Shown: positions 1 through 4,482 of the stretch, piece by piece
Layout: the number at the start of each line of letters is the position of its first letter
How positions within the stretch are numbered: position 1 is the stretch's first letter
NCBI GenBank assembly: GCA_028277025.1
Contig: JAPYVG010000085.1
Span: 1 to 6,399 of the forward strand
DNA length: 6,399 nucleotides
Direction of reading: 5' to 3'
From: Sulfolobaceae archaeon
GTDB taxonomy: Archaea > Thermoproteota > Thermoprotei_A > Sulfolobales > Sulfolobaceae
The notes under the pieces: generated by a model
What the model was told of the DNA's origin: nothing
Database searches by the model: none
The model's input: the letters and a program-made list of their open reading frames with translations, nothing else
Made by a program: the position numbers and the translations under genes

Positions 1-240
1 GGATGAAAATAAAAAAGACAAAGTATAGCTTAGCCTCTCTTTGCCCTTAAAATAATGAAGAATTGGAATAAATGTAATTTTAGATAAAAACTCAAGCGAA
101 TATATTATACCAATCTCATAAGGACTTATACCAAATAAGTACATATACAAGGGATAGCCTAAGAACTGAAATCCTAAAAGAAAGTCCTTAATTACTAAAG
201 TAGAGGCTATGAATCTGAAGAAGTTTTTATGGGAATCCAT
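1..240 (-). CDS. Polytopic membrane protein, transporter-like, N-terminal part (runs off left edge)
   Basis: An uninterrupted minus-strand frame starts at ATG 240-238 and is still open at base 1, giving the first 80 residues. It begins MDSHKNFFRFIASTLVIKDF and continues through a hydrophobic stretch (about residues 13-37), a short loop with YEIG (about 40-45), a second hydrophobic stretch (about 45-62) and a basic loop (HYFKGKERL). Short first helices joined by such loops and a basic turn after helix 2 resemble the start of major facilitator superfamily permeases. That family call is inference from topology, as no diagnostic motif is visible. An A/T-rich TATA-like stretch (257-265) lies about 20 bp upstream and there is no GGTGA, so the message may be leaderless. 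A short Cys-rich frame lies just upstream on the same strand. Confidence 0.6.
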   Translation of the reverse strand, partial: MDSHKNFFRFIASTLVIKDFLLGFQFLGYPLYMYLFGISPYEIGIIYSLEFLSKITFIPILHYFKGKERLSYTLSFLFSS

Positions 241-265
241 TTACTACTAACCTTTTCGTATATTT

Positions 266-430
266 CTAGTTGCATGCTTTATAATCCCCCCTCCCGTTTC
301 TACAGCTTCCGCAGATATGGGGTCACATTGAACTCGTCATTGGAATTGGAGTTGGTTCAAATTTCTTATTATTATCGTTTTTACTTAATTCTTTTAAATT
401 TAGTACTCTCATCTCTAATGTATTTCCCAT
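266..430 (-). pseudogene. Short Cys-rich reading frame interrupted by TGA; function unknown
   Basis: From ATG 430-428 the minus strand reads 35 codons (start MGNTLEMRVLNLKELS, end PIPMTSSM), then TGA at 325-323. The same frame stays open for 18 more codons, PHICGSCRNGRGDYKACN, to TAG at 268-266. The part beyond the TGA has three cysteines (CGSC and a final C) plus Gly and basic residues, and looks more protein-like than random AT-rich sequence. An AT-rich TATA-like block (444-454) lies about 20 bp upstream of the ATG. The frame ends 25 bp before the membrane-protein start at 240, so the two could be cotranscribed. It may be a decayed 54-codon gene (TGA replacing a Cys or Trp codon), a real 35-residue peptide, or chance. 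I recognise no family. Confidence 0.3.
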
Positions 431-610
431 TTTATTTTTCACTAAAATATATTATCTTGCTAATTCTTTCTTATTTTTTCCCTTTTTAAGATCTTCATGT
501 TGTTTAGCTTAAATACATTCAACTAAGTTTAAACTTAAATTCTGGTATTAACATTTGTCTTGTAAGAATAAAGCTGTATTGTACGTTTTGATATTGACAC
601 TCATCAATAG

Positions 611-1131
611 CCTTCAGCCATAGTAGGAAAGGCCATCATACAACTGGCGTTCTTATCATTTTTCTTAACTCCTCAGATTCCTACTTATATTGCTTACGGA
701 ATATTAACTATCATCTTTAACCAAGTTTTGCGTACCTGTTCTCACGTTTTATAAAAGAAAATCCTAAGACTTACGGAATAGGCTTAGCCTTCTGGGAGAA
801 TGCGATATTCGTAGGCTTACTCGAACTACCTAATGCTTTTATTGAAACTACTACAACTGTTTTACCCTTACTTTACATCGTAATTATAAAGATAATGGAT
901 AGAACTTCCTCTCTTCTCATTTATTATAGTTGGGGGATTTCAGCGTATTACAGTTTCTGGAGAAAAGAGTTAAAGTACATAATCTCTATGGCACCTTTAG
1001 GCATGGTTGATAGCTTGGCAGAATATGTTAATTAAATTCGTTCGTCAAATTATTTTATTGTAGCAATTCCTTCAATAATAGTAAGTATTGTAGGTTTTCT
1101 TTTAGTAAAATACTATTTCAAACTCTCATAG
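611..1131 (+). pseudogene. Decayed multi-pass membrane protein gene
   Basis: Three segments read as one membrane protein once two lesions are allowed for. The first, open from 611, includes VGKAIIQLAFLSFFLTPQIP and ILTIIFNQVLRT. Around 740-745 the frame must shift by one base, as if a base were lost in CTCACGTTT, to continue as RFIKENPKTYGIGLAFWENA and on through about four hydrophobic stretches to DSLAEYVN. An in-frame TAA at 1033-1035 then interrupts the gene, and the same frame goes on as SNYFIVAIPSIIVSIVGFLL to TAG at 1129-1131, a clean last membrane helix. No start codon or Shine-Dalgarno is evident and the 5' end is probably lost (TAG at 608-610). The FWEN segment between helices is faintly reminiscent of polytopic intramembrane proteases, but no family can be assigned. 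Confidence 0.55.
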
Positions 1132-1167
1132 CCAAGTATTTTCGTGTATATTATTAAGACTGTAAAC

Positions 1168-2097
1168 TTAATTGTGCAAAGAAAGATCTTGATTCTTCAT
1201 ATTTTTAACAATTTTTATAAACCTTAAATATTCGTACTCAGCTATAGGGTGAGTAAAAGCTAATAGCGATAAATAAGTTGATATCGAAACGCGACGTTTT
1301 ACTCTTATCTTATTTTTTCCAAATAATTGGTACGCAATTAATACTCTATCCTTAAGTTTTAATGCCGCATAAGTATCTGCATCAATTTCATATGCTAAGC
1401 TAGAAATTGTGTACCCTATATAAAACAATAATAGCGATAATAGCTTAAATATTAATAAAAAATTAGCAAAGTCCAAGAATATTACCGGAAGTGAAGTAAT
1501 TAACTCAATTATTAATGTATATAGTAAACCAAAATAAAGTAACGTAACTATATACTCTATAACAGGGCTAAGAATTAGTGCTACAAATACTACAATAAAA
1601 AATAACATTACCTCATCATATATATTAACACCGAAGAAAGGTAAAAGGAATAAGACTAATTGAAAAGAGGCTAAAATTCTAATTAACCATTTATATTTTC
1701 TAGCAGCGGCTGGTATACCTCTAATAGATAGTGCAAGAGCAAATGGAGATAGCTTTCTAGCTAAATAATATAGCAAGCAAAATGGCTGTCTAGAGTGCCC
1801 TTCCTCATGATATTTTATAAAGAGAAACACATCTGGCATGTCCACTGCTATTGACGAAATAGATATCTCTTTCCTTTTTATGTCATAGAGACCCAGGTAA
1901 TGCTTTGAAGGTATTAATTTTACATCTTTAATTTTAACTCCTCTAATGTTGTAATTTATTAGAGGAATGAAATTAAGAGAAATTGAAATCAAGTAGCTAA
2001 ATACATCTACAGAGGGCAATAATACACCATAAGTTGCAGTTAATGCAATAATGTAGATGAGTAACGAAAGGCCATTGTAAAATCTTAATGATTGCAT
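1168..2097 (-). CDS. M48-like (HtpX/Ste24-type) integral membrane zinc metalloprotease
   Basis: A 309-residue membrane protein. Counting from ATG 2097, HEEGH at 97-101 matches the HExxH zinc site and YEIDADTYAALKL at 236-248 matches the M48 motif that carries the third ligand (E237) and an Asp close by. A HP pair at 283-284 sits where M48 proteins have their C-terminal HP signature. Hydrophobic stretches lie at about 10-50 (two helices), 140-157, 162-182, 184-203 and 206-235, so the active site should face the cytoplasm, as in HtpX. Start choice: the frame extends upstream to a TTG at 2127, but GGTGAT (2106-2101) lies 3 bp before ATG 2097 and the TATA box at 2136-2143 predicts transcription starting near 2113, downstream of the TTG. 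The gene appears intact between decayed neighbours. Substrate unknown; it could serve membrane quality control or process a peptide. HExxH and the second motif make the metalloprotease call fairly firm. Confidence 0.75.
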   Translation of the reverse strand: MQSLRFYNGLSLLIYIIALTATYGVLLPSVDVFSYLISISLNFIPLINYNIRGVKIKDVKLIPSKHYLGLYDIKRKEISISSIAVDMPDVFLFIKYHEEGHSRQPFCLLYYLARKLSPFALALSIRGIPAAARKYKWLIRILASFQLVLFLLPFFGVNIYDEVMLFFIVVFVALILSPVIEYIVTLLYFGLLYTLIIELITSLPVIFLDFANFLLIFKLLSLLLFYIGYTISSLAYEIDADTYAALKLKDRVLIAYQLFGKNKIRVKRRVSISTYLSLLAFTHPIAEYEYLRFIKIVKNMKNQDLSLHN

Positions 2098-2100
2098 TCT

Positions 2101-2144
2101 ATCACCGATTTTATCTCTTTTATCCAAACCTACTATTATATAAC
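2101..2144 (-). promoter_or_regulatory. Promoter and Shine-Dalgarno of the M48-like protease gene
   Basis: On the minus strand a purine-rich AAAAAGG stretch (BRE-like) precedes GTTATATAAT (TATA, about 2135-2144). The expected start point about 27 bp downstream falls near 2113. GGTGAT at 2106-2101, complementary to the crenarchaeal 16S 3' end, then precedes ATG 2097 by 3 bp. The arrangement implies a leader of about 16 nt and decides the start codon. Confidence 0.6.
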
Positions 2145-2499
2145 CTTTTTAGTTAGTTCTTCCCCAACTCATCCTTTGACTCTGATTACCTAAGATATTG
2201 AACTCTCTATTAACTGCAACTAATTTGCCTAAGTATTTAGGATTCTTTGCTATCTAACTTTCGGGCATGTATTTGCTTACGACAATATTAACTTTATCTA
2301 CATTTTAGGAATTGTATCTATAATTTTATTCATATTCATTATCTTGATTAAGAATACGTTATGCCTCTATACTTGAAGAAATTTATTCCTTAGGTTTTAG
2401 CGTTCTAACTGTATAGGAAAGAAGAATCAGCAAGGATTTCCACATAGGAAGATAACGGATAAGGGTTAGGTAAATCTCTGAAATTCTTAATAGGTAAGA
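2145..2499. other. Gene-poor AT-rich stretch with a possible membrane-protein remnant
   Basis: No credible complete gene is visible. On the plus strand the frame 2233-2376 is open for 47 codons without a start codon. Its middle reads FGHVFAYDNINFIYILGIVS followed by an Ile/Phe-rich run ending in IKN, which looks like one membrane helix with a charged end. It may be the last piece of a decayed membrane protein, but compositional bias in AT-rich DNA could give the same result. No RNA gene or repeat was seen here. Confidence 0.3.
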
Positions 2500-2791
2500 A
2501 TGGTTAGAGTTACAGATATTGGCAAAGCCGTTAGTTATATTATTGGAGGAGGTGTAGTCTCAGTAATAATTGAGGCTTTAACGCACCTTTTTCCTCTCTA
2601 TATTTTCCTTAACTATTATTGTGGTCACTTATATGCTAATTCGATTTGTAAGAGAGACTGAGATTAACCAAATTGAAGCTAGTATACTGGCAGAAGAAGA
2701 CACTAGAATACTTAAGATTTTAAATAAAAACTGCTCGAACGCAACAAGTGCACAAAAGGGTCTCTATGAAGAATTAAGGGGATATTTGTAG
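2500..2791 (+). pseudogene. Small two-helix membrane protein with a single-base frameshift
   Basis: ATG 2500 opens MVRVTDIGKAVSYIIGGGVV and continues through a hydrophobic segment to LTHLFPLYIF; that frame then ends at TGA 2659-2661. Near 2611-2612 (CCTTAACTATT), dropping one A puts the reading into the +1 frame: LTIIVVTYMLIRFVRETEIN, then EASILAEEDTRILKILN and YEELRGYL, ending at TAG 2789-2791. The joined product would be about 96 residues: a short N-terminus, two membrane helices (about 10-25 and 33-52) and a charged helical cytoplasmic tail. The charge pattern and helix continuity across the join are strong signs of one ancestral gene. AGGTAAGA before the ATG is a weak Shine-Dalgarno. I recognise no family. 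It is either a young pseudogene or a sequence indel. The gene converges on the HTH gene. Confidence 0.5.
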
Positions 2792-2803
2792 GCAAGAACA
2801 AAT

Positions 2804-2812
2804 GTTTTTTCT
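2804..2812 (+). terminator. T-rich archaeal terminator
   Basis: GTTTTTTCT follows the stop of the small membrane protein gene by 12 bp. Oligo-T tracts are the usual crenarchaeal termination signal. It sits exactly where two convergent genes meet and would stop rightward transcription before it enters the HTH gene. Confidence 0.4.
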
Positions 2813-3255
2813 AACTTAAAGAGGTGAAAGTTTCATAATACGTTTCTAACATATCTTTTAGTACTTTGCCAACTTTTTCTCCGAATGGAGTCAAAACTAA
2901 TTTGCCCTCTTTCCTTTCAATTATGCCTAGATATTGATAAAGTATCGAAAAGAAAAAGTTCCGGAACTTCTCATCTTTCATAGCTTTAACAACTACAGAT
3001 AATGCAGTAGTAGCGTCAACTTCTACAACTTTCAACCCGTAAATAGCGTCTGAAAGTTCATCTTGAGCTAACATTTCTGCAGCTTTCCTCACAATGTCTA
3101 AAGGAATACTCCGATCACTGTTAACGTATCTATATAAAAGTACTCCTACCGACATCCAGCATTTTTGCAGCTTGAGATAACCCCAACTTCTCTACTAACT
3201 TCTTAATAATTCTCTTCCTTTGTTGCTCGTCCAGTTTAGAAACGTTAATTAGCAT
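2811..3255 (-). pseudogene. HTH DNA-binding protein, broken by a +1 frameshift
   Basis: ATG 3255 reads 41 codons (MLINVSKLDEQQRKRIIKKL, then LGLSQAAKMLDVGRST) and stops at TAG 3132-3130. Skipping one T of the TTTT run at 3139-3136 continues directly as LYRYVNSDRSIP and runs to TAG 2813-2811, giving about 147 residues. Residues about 24-50 form a textbook helix-turn-helix (SQAAKMLDVGRSTLYRYV). Next come an acidic/helical region (DELSDAIYGLKVVEVDATTA), a charged segment (KAMKDEKFRNFFF) and a C-terminal wing-like part (IIERKEGKLVLTPFGEKVGK). From memory, the HTH plus the DELS...VVEVD region resembles the N-terminal domain of a group of crenarchaeal tyrosine recombinases, but no catalytic domain follows; a stand-alone regulator is more likely. 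Without the shift only a 114-residue fragment from ATG 3155 could be made, lacking most of the HTH. A possible operator lies upstream. Confidence 0.6.
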
Positions 3256-3284
3256 ATATTTCTACCCTACTTATAAGAAAGCGA

Positions 3285-3332
3285 TGCTGTTCCAAAAATA
3301 AGGATTGTTGTTCCATTTACGCCTTTATAAAG
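3285..3332 (-). promoter_or_regulatory. Palindromic TATA box and paired direct repeats upstream of the HTH gene
   Basis: CTTTATAAAG (3323-3332) is a perfect 10-bp palindrome and a good TATA element in either direction. Between it and the HTH start are TGCTGTTCCA (3285-3294) and TGTTGTTCCA (3306-3315), identical at 9 of 10 positions and spaced 21 bp, about two helical turns. Both lie downstream of the TATA box, where a bound repressor would block transcription. Autoregulation by the neighbouring HTH protein is inference. A second weak TATA-like TTATAA lies at 3271-3276. The palindrome could also fire rightward into the integrase remnant. Confidence 0.4.
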
Positions 3333-3368
3333 AGAACGTTACTCTCTTTCAATTTAAGGGAAAATTAG

Positions 3369-3419
3369 TGCCGCGGCCGGGATTTGAACCTGGGCCACAA
3401 GCTGGAGAGGCCTGCATTA
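3369..3419 (-). pseudogene. 3' half of a tRNA-Glu(CTC): attachment-site copy of an integrated element
   Basis: The minus strand carries tRNA positions 27 to 73 only: anticodon stem CAGGC/GCTTG (one G-U pair), loop CTCTCCA with anticodon CTC at 34-36, a 4-nt variable region, T arm CCAGG-TTCAAAT-CCCGG, acceptor strand CCGCGGC and discriminator A. The 4-nt variable region and the CCGCGGC end fit archaeal tRNA-Glu. The 5' acceptor strand and D stem are absent; instead the sequence becomes a run of 11 C. An A-C mismatch in the T stem (51-63) and C at position 37 suggest drift. A tRNA 3' half leading in frame into an integrase fragment is the known far-end scar of SSV-type integration. Confidence 0.7.
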
Positions 3420-3599
3420 GGGGGGGGGGGCACCCCTAAGATCCTTGCATTATCTTCTGATAATTTGAATGAAGTTAGAATAACGCAGGAAGGAGTGAGG
3501 GATTCTAAGGAGATCGAAATTCCTGCATCTTACCTTCTCAAATTCGAATTAGCCCTACGTGAAAAAGGTATTTCACACAACACAATAAAACAATATTGA
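3369..3599 (+). pseudogene. int(C) remnant: truncated SSV-type tyrosine integrase C-terminal fragment
   Basis: Starting inside the tRNA-Glu half (antisense reading CRGRDLNLGHKLERPAL), this frame runs through a glycine run encoded by G11, then ILALSSDNLNEV, and ends in FELALREKGISHNTIKQY before TGA 3597-3599. Antisense tRNA 3' ends typically read RDLNPG or PPGFEPGT inside SSV-type integrases, and the last segment matches the start of the core-binding domain of tyrosine recombinases (compare NERGISEKTAKDY in SSV1 integrase, from memory). The rest of the enzyme, including the catalytic R...HxxR...Y residues, is missing, so it cannot act. A TTG at 3384 is only a formal start; in the free element this segment would be joined to an int(N) upstream. 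It is inactive and truncated. Confidence 0.65.
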
Positions 3600-3681
3600 T
3601 TTTTCTAATTGCAGCGGCACTTTGAATTTAGACAGAGTTGCCAAGTATCGCATATTCAGTTTTTTGCAGAACTAAGGAATC

Positions 3682-3716
3682 TTTGCCGTCTACTTTCAAA
3701 CTTTTTTGAAGGCAAA
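3682..3716. repeat. Interrupted 12-bp inverted repeat between the two integrase remnants
   Basis: TTTGCC (3682-3687) and TTCAAA (3695-3700) pair with TTTGAA (3705-3710) and GGCAAA (3711-3716). This makes a 6+6 bp stem with a 7-nt bulge on one side and a 4-nt loop. It lies in about 175 bp of non-coding DNA left from the inserted element(s), just upstream of the int(N) promoter. It may be an element-borne regulatory site or RNA hairpin. Confidence 0.35.
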
Positions 3717-3734
3717 ATTGACGGGATGCCGACG

Positions 3735-3742
3735 CTTATAAA
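3735..3742 (+). promoter_or_regulatory. TATA box of int(N)
   Basis: CTTATAAA lies about 37 bp before ATG 3776. The expected transcription start near 3763-3766 gives a leader of about 10-13 nt that holds the purine-rich GGCGGTAAG before the ATG. This spacing argues for ATG 3776 over the in-frame TTG at 3749. Confidence 0.5.
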
Positions 3743-3775
3743 CGCAAATTGGCAATCATAATACTAGGCGGTAAG

Positions 3776-4060
3776 ATGGGCGAAAAACAACGTCATTATA
3801 AATTCGGCGTCTATATCTTAAGGGAAAAAGGTCGGTATTTTGTTCATGAATTAGAATATGTGAACAGTGAGACAAAGGAGCGTTACGTCGGTTCTTTAGC
3901 TGACGTTGTCGAATCGTATCTAAAAATGAAAAAGATAATAGCATTGGGGATGTTAGTGGGTATCTCCCTAATATGGGGCCGCCGGGATTTGAACCCGGGA
4001 CCACCAGCGTACTGGTGGTTGGGGTTTTTAACCCCAGGCTGGCATCCTAGTCCAAGCTAG
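3776..4060 (+). CDS. int(N): N-terminal fragment of an SSV-type integrase, running into tRNA-Pro
   Basis: [20 protein letters not shown], then [26 protein letters not shown]. From memory this closely follows the N-terminus of SSV1 integrase ([20 protein letters not shown] ... [18 protein letters not shown]). Residues 1-52 (to about 3930) are the virus-derived domain; after a linker ([14 protein letters not shown]) the frame enters the antisense of tRNA-Pro, reading [10 protein letters not shown], and ends by chance at TAG 4058-4060 inside the tRNA 5' half. In SSV-type integration, int is split at attP and int(N) ends up overlapping the intact tRNA gene, exactly as here. The fragment lacks all catalytic residues and is not an active recombinase. 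Its domain is unmutated, with a TATA box and leader, while the matching int(C) with a tRNA-Pro half is not in the window. Start chosen at ATG 3776 from the family N-terminus and promoter spacing. Confidence 0.8.
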   Translation: MGEKQRHYKFGVYILREKGRYFVHELEYVNSETKERYVGSLADVVESYLKMKKIIALGMLVGISLIWGRRDLNPGPPAYWWLGFLTPGWHPSPS

Positions 4061-4071
4061 ACTACGGCCCC
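3974..4071 (-). tRNA. tRNA-Pro(GGG) with a 22-nt intron
   Basis: Acceptor stem GGGGCCG/CGGCCCC is perfect, with discriminator A at 3974 and no encoded CCA. D stem GTCT/GGAT (two G-U pairs) encloses loop AGCTTGGACTA. Anticodon stem CCAGC/GCTGG is perfect; loop CTGGGG gives anticodon GGG at 4035-4033. T arm is CCGGG-TTCAAAT-CCCGG and the variable region TGGTC. Removing the intron leaves 76 nt. It decodes CCC/CCU proline codons. The CCA end must be added after transcription, by the enzyme encoded about 1 kb away. Its 3' half served as an attachment site: int(N) runs into it from the left. Confidence 0.93.
4010..4031 (-). other. tRNA-Pro intron at canonical position 37/38
   Basis: The intron begins TTAAAAACCCC and ends CCACCAGTA. 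The splice sites fit an archaeal bulge-helix-bulge. Exon CTGG (positions 32-35) pairs with intron CCAG (4015-4012) as the 4-bp central helix; 3-nt bulges G-G^T and T-A^C are cut after their second base; and the anticodon stem is the outer helix. The inner helix is weak, so this is a relaxed motif. Intron CCCC can also pair with the anticodon GGGG. Confidence 0.8.
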
Positions 4072-4094
4072 TTAATGTATGTTATAGTTCTAAG

Positions 4095-4104
4095 CACTAA
4101 AAAG
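4095..4104 (-). promoter_or_regulatory. Probable TATA element of tRNA-Pro
   Basis: CTTTTTAGTG on the minus strand is centred about 29 bp upstream of the tRNA 5' end at 4071, the normal crenarchaeal distance. It is a weak match to the consensus. The rest of 4072-4234 shows two copies of GAATACTTT (4128-4136, 4145-4153) and no convincing gene. Confidence 0.35.
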
Positions 4105-4234
4105 TTGACTATTTCCTATATTTAAATGAATACTTTTATAATACGAATACTTTCGGTTTACTCTCCCCAAGTTAGTTATACTATTACTGAGAGAGATTAT
4201 ACGAAAAATTCTAAAGTAAGACACGGCGTTTCGG

Positions 4235-4242
4235 ATATATTA
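4235..4242 (+). promoter_or_regulatory. TATA box of the zinc-ribbon gene
   Basis: ATATATTA, preceded by TTTCGG, predicts a transcript start near 4263-4266. The GGTGA at 4265-4269 would then sit at the extreme 5' end of a leader of about 10-13 nt. Confidence 0.4.
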
Positions 4243-4275
4243 ACAGACCACTAAGGGAGTACTCGGTGACTAAAA

Positions 4276-4482
4276 ATTCCGGTAAAGTATACATGTAAGA
4301 ACTGTGGGTATACTTTGTATAAATTTGAAAAGGTAGGGCAAGACTTTTATGGAGTCAGAACCCCATCAGAAATAAAGCTGATATATGGCGGTAAATGTCC
4401 GAAGTGCGGTCATGAGATCTCAGCACCAGCTCTGGAAGACATTACAATAGTCTCTAAGAAAAAACTTCCAGCAATTCTTTAA
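4276..4482 (+). CDS. Small zinc-ribbon protein with an apparent ATT start codon
   Basis: A 68-residue frame: (ATT)PVKYTCKNCGYTLYKF, GQDFYGVRTPSEI, GGKCPKCGHEI and a basic tail KKKLPAIL. Two CxxC pairs (C7/C10 and C41/C44) form a zinc ribbon, and the conserved-looking block QDFYGVRTPSE lies between them. Archaeal proteins of this type are small and poorly characterised; nucleic-acid or protein binding is inference. No ATG, GTG or TTG lies in frame between the upstream TGA (4267-4269) and the first CxxC. A clean GGTGA (4265-4269) sits 6 nt before ATT 4276, the correct distance, and initiation there would give the expected start MPVKY. Alternatively GTG 4266 was the start and one extra A in AAAAA (4272-4276) broke the frame. 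The last 29 bp overlap the convergent kinase gene. Confidence 0.7.
   Translation: MPVKYTCKNCGYTLYKFEKVGQDFYGVRTPSEIKLIYGGKCPKCGHEISAPALEDITIVSKKKLPAIL

Noticed and set aside
229..489. Plus-strand open frame of 86 codons, hydrophobic
   Set aside because: It lies antisense to the start of the membrane-protein gene and the Cys-rich frame, has no Shine-Dalgarno, and its composition is what T-rich DNA gives by chance.
2098..2127. Upstream TTG start for the M48-like protease
   Set aside because: The predicted transcript start near 2113 lies after it, and GGTGAT points to ATG 2097.
3369..3439. Functional split tRNA-Glu 3'-half gene
   Set aside because: There is no tRNA promoter or bulge-helix-bulge at the boundary, the stem has a mismatch, and the in-frame integrase fragment explains the half better.
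3749..3775. Upstream TTG start for int(N)
   Set aside because: The TATA box at 3735-3742 would place the transcript start downstream of this TTG, and the family N-terminus fits ATG 3776.
3756..4004. Minus-strand open frame of 82 codons
   Set aside because: It is antisense to int(N) and begins inside the tRNA-Pro gene; the integrase match is on the plus strand.
3371..4071. A complete integrated provirus bounded by the two integrase parts
   Set aside because: Only about 600 bp separates them, the tRNA sequences differ, and no viral or plasmid genes lie between.
4126..4254. 42-codon plus-strand frame (MNTFIIRILSV...)
   Set aside because: It has no Shine-Dalgarno and no recognisable protein feature, and it spans the promoter of the zinc-ribbon gene; too short to support.
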